NCBI GenBank assembly: GCA_014379785.1
Contig: JACMLD010000522.1
Coordinates: 1-11,742, forward strand
Direction: 5' to 3'
Origin: Chitinophagaceae bacterium
GTDB lineage: Bacteria; Bacteroidota; Bacteroidia; Chitinophagales; Chitinophagaceae
DNA length: 11,742 nt
Below, in pieces: positions 1 to 5,870 of the stretch. Below the pieces are notes generated by a model, which made no database searches, was not told where the DNA came from, and saw nothing but the letters and a program-made list of their open reading frames with translations. Positions within the stretch are counted from its first letter, which is position 1. The number at the start of each line of letters is the position of its first letter. Position numbers and translations under genes: made by a program.

Positions 1-438
1 GCGCAGGCCGCTCAAAAGCGCCTTGTTGGTCAGCTCATTAAAGAAAAACTCCTGTTCAAAACAGGTTTTTATGGCCTGGTAGATGGTCTCACTGTCTGAA
101 TTCTTGGTGAGAAAGGAGTTTGCACCAATTTCCATCAGCCTTGAAATCATCGAATGGTCGTTGTGCATTGAGAGAATGATCACTTTAATGTCCGGGTAAA
201 GTTTCCTTATTTCCGGCAACGTGGTGATTCCATCCATTATAGGCATCTGAATATCAAGAAGGATTACATCCGGTTCAATATGTTTGAGAAGGTTGAGGAG
301 CTGCATGCCATTATCGGCTTCTGCAATCATCTCGATGTCTTTTCTTGCGGCAAGGGCAGTTTTGACTCCAGCCCGGAAAAGAGCATGATCATCTGCAATG
401 GCAACTTTAATGGGTTTTGTCGGGTCTAGCTTTTTCAT
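1..438 (-). CDS. LuxR/NarL-family response regulator, partial (receiver domain, C-terminus off the edge)
   Basis: The visible 146 codons form a two-component receiver domain, which accepts a phosphoryl group from a sensor histidine kinase. The acidic pair is D16-D17, the phospho-acceptor is D62 within LLDIQMP, the switch serine is S90 in ILSMHN, and the conserved lysine is K112 in SFLTKN. The stretch from GANSFLTKN into the following helix is typical of Bacteroidota NarL-type regulators, whose second half is a LuxR-type helix-turn-helix DNA-binding domain. That half would lie left of position 1 and is not visible, so the output-domain assignment is inference. The start is the ATG ending at 438, giving MKKLDPTKPIKVAIADDH. 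No histidine kinase gene lies upstream within the window: the next 630 bases are gene-free. A one-mismatch -7 element sits about 50 bases upstream. Confidence 0.93.
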   Translation of the reverse strand, partial: MKKLDPTKPIKVAIADDHALFRAGVKTALAARKDIEMIAEADNGMQLLNLLKHIEPDVILLDIQMPIMDGITTLPEIRKLYPDIKVIILSMHNDHSMISRLMEIGANSFLTKNSDSETIYQAIKTCFEQEFFFNELTNKALLSGLR

Positions 439-488
439 ACGGATCTTTATTGGTTAGGCATCATAAGGCACGAGTTTACGCCTTACTG

Positions 489-496
489 CAAAGTGA
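489..496 (-). promoter_or_regulatory. candidate -7 element for the response regulator gene
   Basis: Read on the minus strand the octamer is TCACTTTG, one mismatch from the Bacteroidota -7 consensus TAnnTTTG. It would place transcription start roughly 45 bases before the response regulator ATG. A 6-bp inverted repeat (TAAGGC at 464-469, GCCTTA at 480-485) lies just downstream, inside the predicted leader. No convincing -33 TTTG was found. This is inference from one imperfect motif. Confidence 0.3.
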
Positions 497-549
497 ATAA
501 AAATTCAGCACATCTACTATCGTATTATTACGAAATTATGTTATTTCGG

Positions 550-627
550 AATATACCACCTACCATTTATTGCTAGTAGCTGTACGAGGTGATATTACGT
601 GGCGTTTCCTACCAGATGTGGTATATT
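550..627. repeat. 10-bp perfect inverted repeat spanning 78 bases
   Basis: AATATACCAC at 550-559 is the exact reverse complement of GTGGTATATT at 618-627. The 58-base interior also contains the heptamer CCTACCA twice in direct orientation (559-565, overlapping the left arm by one base, and 608-614). The arms are too far apart and AT-rich for a standard terminator. They could be paired operator half-sites or the ends of a small degenerate element; the sequence alone does not decide. Confidence 0.55.
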
Positions 628-678
628 TTACGATCGCGTTGGTAAAAACCGTATAATTAAAATTGAGCAGATATGCTC

Positions 679-709
679 TTGTCCACATACTTGTTAACAT
701 TTAGTTTTG
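679..709 (+). promoter_or_regulatory. candidate orphan promoter (TTG, 20 bases, TAGTTTTG)
   Basis: TAGTTTTG at 702-709 matches the Bacteroidota -7 consensus TAnnTTTG exactly. A TTG at 679-681, 20 bases upstream, fits the -33 element and its usual spacing. No gene starts downstream until ispH at 1069, about 350 bases away, and ispH has its own nearer -7 element. If active, this promoter would make a small RNA or a long alternative ispH leader. The motif is short enough to occur by chance in AT-rich DNA. Confidence 0.3.
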
Positions 710-1039
710 TTTTAGAAGTTGATTGACGAGGATTAGCAACCTCACAAACCATCCAATGTCCTAAATAACCGTCCAGAAACTTTTTCAATATTCTATGAAA
801 TCCGGGCAAGTCCAATGTCAGTCAACTTTCTTTTTAAAATCCTTTTCCCTAAATAGAATTACACCGAAAGGCCCGTTTTTAACTAAGGCACTTATCGAAA
901 CTGATTATTTGATCCTAACCCTTTGAAAACCCAGGAATCCGAGTCCTAAACCGTAAATCCAGGATCCCCTGAAAACCTTATCCTAACTTTTTATCCTACA
1001 TCTCATCATAGGGGTGTCGTCAGCTAAATTCCTTATGCT

Positions 1040-1047
1040 TAACTTTG
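1040..1047 (+). promoter_or_regulatory. -7 promoter element of ispH (TAACTTTG)
   Basis: The octamer matches TAnnTTTG exactly. It ends 21 bases before the ATG at 1069, giving a predicted leader of roughly 15 bases. No clear TTTG was seen at the -33 position, so the call rests on the -7 box and its location. Confidence 0.55.
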
Positions 1048-1068
1048 TAGCTATACCAGGAATTGTGT

Positions 1069-2301
1069 ATGAAGACTTTTAACGTCCCCACCTTTTACCG
1101 AAGCAGCCTTATCAGCGCAGTAAAAAATGCGCGCCGGCAGCAGGACAAGCTCAAAAAAGATTTTTCCCCTACGCTGCTGGATCTCGGGCCACTGAGAATC
1201 CACCTGGCAAGGCATTTCGGCTTTTGCTACGGTGTTGAAAATGCGATCGAAATTGCTTTTCGCACTGTGGACGAAAATCCGGGAAAGCGAATTTTTCTGC
1301 TCAGTGAGATGATTCACAATCCTCAGGTCAATGCAGATCTTCTGAACAAAGGAATAAAATTTCTCCAGGATACGCAGGGCAGGCAACTCATTTCTTTCGA
1401 TGAGATCGGAAGTGATGATATTGTACTCATTCCTGCTTTTGGTACCACCATTCCAATGGCGCAGATGCTTCAGGCAAAAGGCATTTCAATAGAGAAATAC
1501 AATACCACCTGCCCTTTTGTAGAAAAGGTATGGAACAGAAGTGAACAGCTGGCAGGAAAAAATTACAGTATCGTTATCCACGGCAAACCGAAACACGAAG
1601 AGACCAGGGCAACCTTTTCTCATGCGTCTTCCAATACTCCTGCTGTTGTCGTCAATGATATGAATGATGCGATCATGTTGGCAGGTTTTATCAAGGGAGA
1701 AAAAACGAAGGAAGAATTTTACAAGATTTTCCGTAGCCGTTTTTCCGAGGGTTTTGATCCGGAAAAAGATTTGCAGCGGATCGGCGTTGTAAACCAGACC
1801 ACGCAACTGGCGAGCGATACGCAGGCTATTTCTGATTTTTTGCGCGAAACGATGATTGCGCATTTTAATTTAAGCGAGGAAAATGTTGCAGAACGATTTG
1901 CAGATACGAGGGATACGCTTTGTTATGCAACCAACGACAATCAGACTGCAGTGACCGGCTTACTCAAAACGGCTGCGGATCTAGCTATCGTGGTGGGTGG
2001 TTATAATTCATCCAACACCACGCACCTCGTAGAACTGTGCGAAGAGAAACTGCCAACTTATTTTATCAGCGGAGATGAAAAGCTGCTTACGCCTGAGAGT
2101 GTCATCCATTTCAATTTTCATAAAAAGGAAGAATTGCTCACCTGCCCTTATCTGCCTCAGCATACACCTGTAAACATATTGCTGACCAGTGGCGCATCCT
2201 GTCCTGATGCAGTTGTGGAGGCCGTTATCCGCAGGCTGGCCGGATTTTATGGAATGGAGTCTAAGCTGAATGATCTCATCAGCGACTTTTCGAACCTTTA
2301 A
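1069..2301 (+). CDS. ispH: 4-hydroxy-3-methylbut-2-enyl diphosphate reductase (IspH/LytB), long form
   Basis: IspH is the last enzyme of the MEP pathway. It reductively dehydroxylates HMBPP to isopentenyl and dimethylallyl diphosphate with a [4Fe-4S] cluster in the cytoplasm. All three cluster cysteines are visible: C53 in GFCYGVENAI, C148 in NTTCPFVEKVW, and C285 in DTLCYATNDNQ. The substrate-pocket motif HGKPKHEET (171-179) and the YNSSNTTHL motif near residue 322 are also present. The protein is 410 residues, against about 316 in E. coli; the length and motif wording resemble the long forms of cyanobacteria, plants and many Bacteroidota. A further cysteine, C378 in SGASCPD, lies where E. 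coli has alanine and is not a cluster ligand. The ATG at 1069 is preferred over an in-frame TTG at 1063. The next gene follows after 45 bases with no obvious promoter between. Confidence 0.96.
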   Translation: MKTFNVPTFYRSSLISAVKNARRQQDKLKKDFSPTLLDLGPLRIHLARHFGFCYGVENAIEIAFRTVDENPGKRIFLLSEMIHNPQVNADLLNKGIKFLQDTQGRQLISFDEIGSDDIVLIPAFGTTIPMAQMLQAKGISIEKYNTTCPFVEKVWNRSEQLAGKNYSIVIHGKPKHEETRATFSHASSNTPAVVVNDMNDAIMLAGFIKGEKTKEEFYKIFRSRFSEGFDPEKDLQRIGVVNQTTQLASDTQAISDFLRETMIAHFNLSEENVAERFADTRDTLCYATNDNQTAVTGLLKTAADLAIVVGGYNSSNTTHLVELCEEKLPTYFISGDEKLLTPESVIHFNFHKKEELLTCPYLPQHTPVNILLTSGASCPDAVVEAVIRRLAGFYGMESKLNDLISDFSNL

Positions 2302-2346
2302 ACTTTTCGTCCAGTCGCCAGTCTATCTGTCACAAAAACCGGTAAA

Positions 2347-2703
2347 ATGAAGAAAATTCTGGCGATCTCAGCTTTGGTGCTGGTGTTGACTGCCTCAGGG
2401 TATGCGAAGGAAAAAAGGGACACGATAAGATACAAAACTCCCGCTACGCGTGCGGAAAAAGTCAAACTCAAAGACGAGCTTGGACTTTCCAGAAAGCAGA
2501 ACAAGGAAATGAAAGCAGAACAGAAAGAGTTCAAGGCGAAGCGCGCTGAGCTCGAAAAAGATACTGCGCTGACTGCTACAGATCGCAAACAAAAGCTGCG
2601 TGAACTGCAGTCAGTTCATTTGCAGAAAATAGACTCTACGCTCACCCCTGAACAGCGGGTGAAGGTTCGGGAGATGCGCAGAAAGAAGAAGAATGCCGGT
2701 TAA
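2347..2703 (+). CDS. small secreted charge-rich protein with LTPEQR motif (Spy/CpxP-like)
   Basis: This 118-residue protein begins with a clear Sec signal peptide: MKKI, a hydrophobic stretch, then cleavage probably after SGYA near residue 20. The mature part is dominated by Lys, Arg, Glu and Asp and is predicted to be helical, with coiled-coil-like spacing from about residue 45 onward. Two short motifs, LGLSRKQ near residue 48 and LTPEQR near residue 99, resemble the repeated LTxxQ signature of the periplasmic Spy/CpxP chaperones. The similarity is motif-level only, so a periplasmic or envelope-stress role is inference. The protein ends in a basic RRKKKNAG tail. It lies 45 bases after ispH and is probably co-transcribed. 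Its TAA overlaps the stop codon of the convergent aspartate kinase gene, leaving no room for a terminator. Confidence 0.8.
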   Translation: MKKILAISALVLVLTASGYAKEKRDTIRYKTPATRAEKVKLKDELGLSRKQNKEMKAEQKEFKAKRAELEKDTALTATDRKQKLRELQSVHLQKIDSTLTPEQRVKVREMRRKKKNAG

Positions 2704-4022
2704 CTGAGTCCGAACAATCCGCTGTTGAGCAGCTGCAATGTTTTTGTTTTTGACGCCGATGGTATCAAGAGTGAAATATTATGCGGACTTCCGCCATAGC
2801 TGACCATACGCACCGGAATTTCCTTGATTGACTCAAACAATTTTGCGAGCACAACTTCTGTTTTTGCGAGTTCATTGCCCACTATCGAAACAATGGTCTG
2901 GTTCTCGTCGATTTCAGTTGTTCCGAATGCCTGCAGTTCTTTCAGGATTTCCTTGAGATGGGTGTTGTTGTCGATCGTGAGGGAGACCGCCACTTCTGAG
3001 GTGGTGACCATATCGATCGGTGTCCGGTATTTTTCAAAGACTTCAAATATCTTTCTCAGGAATCCATAAGCAAGCAGCATGCGGCTGCTTTTTATTTTGA
3101 TGGCGATGATGCCGTCTTTTGCTGCGATGGCCTTTACGCCTACACTTCCCGCATCCTGTACAATCAGGGTTCCTTTGGCTGATGGCTGCATGGTGTTCAG
3201 GAGTCTTACGGGGATGCTGTATGTCTGTGCAGGCCAGATAGAAGCCGGGTGAAGAATTTTTGCACCGAAATATGCAAGTTCAGCAGCTTCGTCGAAACTG
3301 AGTTGTTCGATGGGTACTGTTTTATTTACTACGCGTGGATCGTTGTTGTGCATGCCGTCGATGTCTGTCCATATTTCGCAGACGCTGGCACCTGCTGCCG
3401 CAGCTATCAGTGATGCGCTGTAGTCACTTCCACCTCTTTTGAGGTTATCAACCTCTCCCCTTGCATTGCGGCAGATATATCCTTGCGTGATAAAAAGTTT
3501 TTTGCCGGAGTATTGTTTCAGCAGCTGCGAAAGTTTCACTTTTATGCTGCCTATCTGGGGTTCATCGTGCATATCGATCGTCATGAAATCGAGTGCCGGG
3601 AGCAATTGGTGGTCGATCCCCTGTTCGTCGAGAAACACAGAAAACAATTTTGTGCTCAGCAGTTCGCCCTGTGCGAGGATGTCTTTGTTGAGTGCTTCGT
3701 TGAAGGAAATGCGCAATATGATATTTAGAAACTCAAAATGTTCTGTGATAATGGCCTGGGCTTTTTTTAGAGACTCTTCTTTCTTCACGAGATCTTTCAC
3801 GAATGCCTGGTAGTGATCCTGAAGTTTGTCGATCTGCTGTTTCGCGTTTTGCTTTTCGCCGCGGCTCAGCAATTCGCCGATGGTCACCAGCACGTTTGTT
3901 GTGCCGCTGAGTGCGCTTAAAACTACGATGGTTGGTTCGTCATCTTTTGTAATCAGCTGCGATACCTGGTGCATGCGTTCCGGCTTGCCTACGGAGGTGC
4001 CGCCGAACTTCATAATTTTCAT
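2700..4022 (-). CDS. lysC: aspartate kinase (monofunctional, LysC type)
   Basis: The enzyme phosphorylates L-aspartate with ATP, the committed step to lysine, threonine, methionine and diaminopimelate. The amino-acid kinase domain covers about residues 1-280. It shows KFGGTSVG (5-12), the RGGSDYS motif (196-202), EIWTDIDGM (216-224) followed by NNDPR, and the FDEAAELAYFGAKILHP segment. Two ACT-type regulatory domains follow, about 296-370 and 378-440, so allosteric feedback by an end-product amino acid is expected, though the effector cannot be read from sequence. There is no homoserine dehydrogenase domain, so this is not a ThrA-type fusion; 440 residues is normal for a monofunctional enzyme. 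The ATG ending at 4022 is chosen over an upstream TTG ending at 4028; an internal ATG ending at 4013 is also possible. A -7 element lies 23 bases upstream. Confidence 0.94.
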   Translation of the reverse strand: MKIMKFGGTSVGKPERMHQVSQLITKDDEPTIVVLSALSGTTNVLVTIGELLSRGEKQNAKQQIDKLQDHYQAFVKDLVKKEESLKKAQAIITEHFEFLNIILRISFNEALNKDILAQGELLSTKLFSVFLDEQGIDHQLLPALDFMTIDMHDEPQIGSIKVKLSQLLKQYSGKKLFITQGYICRNARGEVDNLKRGGSDYSASLIAAAAGASVCEIWTDIDGMHNNDPRVVNKTVPIEQLSFDEAAELAYFGAKILHPASIWPAQTYSIPVRLLNTMQPSAKGTLIVQDAGSVGVKAIAAKDGIIAIKIKSSRMLLAYGFLRKIFEVFEKYRTPIDMVTTSEVAVSLTIDNNTHLKEILKELQAFGTTEIDENQTIVSIVGNELAKTEVVLAKLFESIKEIPVRMVSYGGSPHNISLLIPSASKTKTLQLLNSGLFGLS

Positions 4023-4044
4023 TTTCAAATATTATTAAGGGCTG

Positions 4045-4052
4045 CAAAGATA
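4045..4052 (-). promoter_or_regulatory. -7 promoter element of the aspartate kinase gene (TATCTTTG)
   Basis: The minus-strand octamer is an exact TAnnTTTG match in the 45-base gap between the dehydrogenase stop and the aspartate kinase ATG. It predicts a leader of about 18 bases. The -33 region would overlap the last codons of the dehydrogenase gene. This suggests that aspartate kinase has its own promoter even though it follows the dehydrogenase closely on the same strand. Confidence 0.5.
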
Positions 4053-4067
4053 AGAAGCCGCAAAGTA

Positions 4068-5150
4068 CTAAAAGGAGGTTTCGAATCTTTCTGCCAGAAC
4101 TTTCAGATCGCTGACAACTGCCGGCAATAGCGGGATTCCGTTTTGCAGTCTTTCGGCGTTTGCTTCTCTTTCAGGATCGCCGGGTATGACCACTGCCGGC
4201 TGACCCGTAATGGATCTGGCTGACCGGAACCGATGAATCCATTTGTCCATATGCATCTTAAAATCCGCCGCAGGTCTGAAAGCATCGATGCGCATGGCGC
4301 CGAAAAAATGGCCAATCCCTTTGCCGGGCATATTTTCGGGCATCGGCACATAGGCCGGGAAGGGCGGCACCCAGGGACCATAGTTTGCACCGCTCAGCAC
4401 CGCTGAAAAGATGTCTACGATCGCACCCAGCGCATAGCCTTTGTGACTGCCATGTTCCCTGTCGCCGCCAAGCGGCAGTAAGGCACCACCTGTTTTCAGT
4501 TCATGCGCATTGGTCGACACATTTCCATCTTTGTCCTGTATCCAGCCTTCCGGGGCCGGTTGATTTTTTCTCTGAAGTATTTCTAGTTTTCCGTTTGCAG
4601 CGGTGGTCGTCGCAAGGTCCGCTACAAAGGCCGGCTCTTCTCCTGCTGGAATCGCCACACAAATCGGATTCGTGCCAAGCATTCTTTCTATCGAAAACGT
4701 CGGCGCCACCAGGGCGCTGGCATTTGTCATGGCGATGCCTATCATGTCTTCCTCCAGGGCCATCATGGCGTGAAAACCCGCTATCCCGAAGTGATTTGAA
4801 TTGTTTACGCTTACCCAGCCGGTGCCAACATTCCGCGCCTTTGATATTGCAAGCTTCATGGCATAAGGCGCCACCACCAGTCCGAGACCGCTGTCACCAT
4901 TGACCACGGCCGTCGATGGCGTTTCATGCTCCACGCTGATATCAGGTTTTGCGTTCACCCTTTTCGCTTCCCATAACCTGATGTAGCCGCTGAGACGAGC
5001 TACCCCATGTGAATCTATACCGCGGAGATCCGCAGCTATCAACGCTTCTGCAGCAGTGGCAGACTCTGCCGGACTGCAACCTATCTTCTGAAAGATGGCA
5101 GTTGTAAAGTCAAAAAGCTGCTGATATGGGAATAGTTGTTGTCTATCCAT
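4068..5150 (-). CDS. Ldh2-family NAD(P)-dependent malate/L-lactate-type dehydrogenase
   Basis: This 360-residue protein belongs to the malate/L-lactate dehydrogenase family typified by MdhA, AllD, YiaK and ComC, which is unrelated to classical Rossmann-fold LDH/MDH. Hallmarks visible are DLRGIDSHGVARL (41-53, with H48), NSNHFGIAGFHA around H120 (the family's likely catalytic histidine), MLGTNPICVAIP near residue 157, and HKGYALG (226-232). These enzymes reduce or oxidise 2-keto/2-hydroxy acids. The exact substrate (malate, lactate, ureidoglycolate, diketogulonate or sulfolactate) cannot be decided here, so no symbol is given. The length is usual for the family. The ATG ending at 5150 is preceded by AGGA with a 4-base spacer, a better ribosome-binding site than most genes here have. 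Upstream is an 8-bp repeat array that may form the mRNA leader. Confidence 0.92.
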   Translation of the reverse strand: MDRQQLFPYQQLFDFTTAIFQKIGCSPAESATAAEALIAADLRGIDSHGVARLSGYIRLWEAKRVNAKPDISVEHETPSTAVVNGDSGLGLVVAPYAMKLAISKARNVGTGWVSVNNSNHFGIAGFHAMMALEEDMIGIAMTNASALVAPTFSIERMLGTNPICVAIPAGEEPAFVADLATTTAANGKLEILQRKNQPAPEGWIQDKDGNVSTNAHELKTGGALLPLGGDREHGSHKGYALGAIVDIFSAVLSGANYGPWVPPFPAYVPMPENMPGKGIGHFFGAMRIDAFRPAADFKMHMDKWIHRFRSARSITGQPAVVIPGDPEREANAERLQNGIPLLPAVVSDLKVLAERFETSF

Positions 5151-5159
5151 GCTTTCCTG

Positions 5160-5239
5160 TTGAGTGGTTGATCAGTTGATTCGTTGAGTGATTGATTCGT
5201 TGAGTGGTTGATTCGTTGATTCGTTGACCCGCTGATTGA
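5160..5239. repeat. ten in-register degenerate 8-bp units (TTGA-NNNN)
   Basis: The 80 bases divide exactly into ten octamers: TTGAGTGG, TTGATCAG, TTGATTCG, TTGAGTGA, TTGATTCG, TTGAGTGG, TTGATTCG, TTGATTCG, TTGACCCG, CTGATTGA. Nine begin with TTGA and four are identical (TTGATTCG). A 16-bp higher-order unit (TTGAGTGR plus TTGATTCG) is also visible. Read in the dehydrogenase direction the array is C/A-rich (CGAATCAA-like), sits 10-90 bases before the ATG and has little self-complementarity. It is probably a simple-sequence minisatellite. It does not encode protein, because the unit is not a multiple of three. Confidence 0.85.
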
Positions 5240-5244
5240 CTGGA

Positions 5245-5252
5245 CAAAACTA
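5245..5252 (-). promoter_or_regulatory. candidate -7 element for the dehydrogenase gene (TAGTTTTG)
   Basis: On the minus strand the octamer is an exact TAnnTTTG match. It overlaps by one base the stem of the ssb terminator and also supplies that terminator's short T-run. Transcription would start near 5240, so the whole 8-bp repeat array would fall in the leader. No -33 TTG was found at the right spacing. The motif could be only the terminator tail. Confidence 0.35.
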
Positions 5253-5278
5253 CAAGTGCCCCGAAAAGGAGCACTTGT
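5252..5278 (-). terminator. hairpin terminator downstream of ssb
   Basis: ACAAGTGC at 5252-5259 pairs with GCACTTGT at 5271-5278. After one mismatch two more C-G pairs can form, leaving a GAAAA loop (plus-strand reading). In the ssb direction the stem is followed by AGTTTTG, a short T-run. It lies about 30 bases beyond the ssb stop. The T-run is weak, so termination may be partial. Confidence 0.6.
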
Positions 5279-5309
5279 GAAAATTTTTCATGTCCCGATT
5301 ATGCCAGCC

Positions 5310-5729
5310 TTAAAAAGGGAGATCATCAATCGCCATATCACTGGACGCCGGTACCGGACCATTTGAAGCCATCGAATTGTTATAGCCAGACTGTGACGGA
5401 CCACTGCCCTCCGGACGACCACCCAGCAACTGTACACTCAAAACCCTCAGGGTAAGAGAAGCGCCTGTAGTACCATCCGTTTTAGGATAGGTGCGAACCT
5501 CCGGAGTACCTTCTACATAAACCTGCTGACCCTTCTTCAGATAAGGAGCTATGCCAGTGCGATCCGTCCAGTATGCACAATCCACCCAGATGGTCTTATC
5601 CTTCTGATTGCCCTGGGCATCCTTGAACTTCTCAGTATGCGCCACATTGAAATTGATAACATTCTTTCCATTGACCGCATTGGTCACACAATCTTTTCCA
5701 AGATTTCCTATCACCTGTAACTTAATCAT
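5310..5729 (-). CDS. ssb: single-stranded DNA-binding protein
   Basis: SSB coats single-stranded DNA during replication, recombination and repair and recruits partner proteins through its C-terminal tip. The 139-residue protein has an N-terminal OB-fold of about 100 residues. It starts MIKLQVIGNLGKD, with INFNVAHTEKF, the WVDCAYW strand, and YLKKGQQVYVEGTPEVRTY in the usual order. A Gly/Ser/Asn/Pro-rich linker follows and the protein ends in the acidic DDLPF tip, the known docking site for RecO, PriA, ExoI and others. The length is short compared with E. coli (178) but normal for Bacteroidota. The start ATG has no strong Shine-Dalgarno sequence. The upstream 141-base gap should hold its promoter, but no exact TAnnTTTG was found there. 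Confidence 0.96.
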   Translation of the reverse strand: MIKLQVIGNLGKDCVTNAVNGKNVINFNVAHTEKFKDAQGNQKDKTIWVDCAYWTDRTGIAPYLKKGQQVYVEGTPEVRTYPKTDGTTGASLTLRVLSVQLLGGRPEGSGPSQSGYNNSMASNGPVPASSDMAIDDLPF

Positions 5730-5830
5730 AACTTAAATTTTAGCTGCGTAATTAAATGATTTGACAGGCAAATTAGTACAAAAGAAAAGAGGAGCCCTGT
5801 GATAAAAAGATATATTAATCACAAATTCCC

Positions 5831-5842
5831 CACTTTAAAGTG
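5831..5842. repeat. 12-bp perfect palindrome in the ssb/peptidase gap
   Basis: CACTTTAAAGTG is a perfect 12-bp palindrome lying between the peptidase stop and the ssb start, in a gap that also has A-runs and a G-run (5851-5865). It is upstream of ssb and downstream of no rightward gene. It could be an operator for ssb. It does not have the following T-run on either strand expected of an intrinsic terminator. Confidence 0.4.
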
Positions 5843-5870
5843 ATGAAAAAAACGAAAAAAGGGGGTGAAA

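Larger units (their letters stand above)
439..1068. other. 630-base gene-free region between divergent response regulator and ispH
   Basis: No convincing gene was found on either strand; the longest plausible reading is a 43-codon frame at 795-926 with no supporting features. The region is AT-rich and holds several small repeats. There is a 10-bp inverted repeat (550-559 with 618-627), a 6-bp hairpin (CGAAAT 531-536 with ATTTCG 543-548) and a 9-bp direct repeat TCCAATGTC (752-760 and 811-819). TCCTAA/TCCTAC motifs occur at 759, 913, 944, 981 and 994. It also holds the ispH promoter at its right end and a possible orphan promoter near 700. The length is generous for two divergent promoters, so a small RNA or a decayed gene is possible but unproven. 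No tRNA or rRNA was recognised. Confidence 0.8.

Noticed and set aside
795..926. 43-codon plus-strand frame in the gap before ispH
   Set aside because: No promoter or ribosome site fits it, the composition is unremarkable and no motif is visible.
905..985. Minus-strand reading ending GLGLGFLGFQRVRIK, resembling a membrane-anchor tail such as PEP-CTERM
   Set aside because: There is only about 25 codons of open frame after a stop, with no start codon and no PEP motif. At most it is a remnant; chance is as likely.
4072..4080. Near-perfect Shine-Dalgarno sequence AAGGAGGTT on the plus strand
   Set aside because: No plus-strand gene starts downstream. It is the complement of the last dehydrogenase codons (Glu-Thr-Ser-Phe-stop).
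4385..4903. 172-codon plus-strand frame inside the dehydrogenase gene
   Set aside because: It is antisense to the Ldh2-family gene, with a Ser/Pro/His/Arg-rich translation typical of shadow frames and no promoter or start context.
5160..5239. Repeat array considered as a CRISPR
   Set aside because: Units are 8 bases and contiguous, with no spacers and no cas genes nearby.
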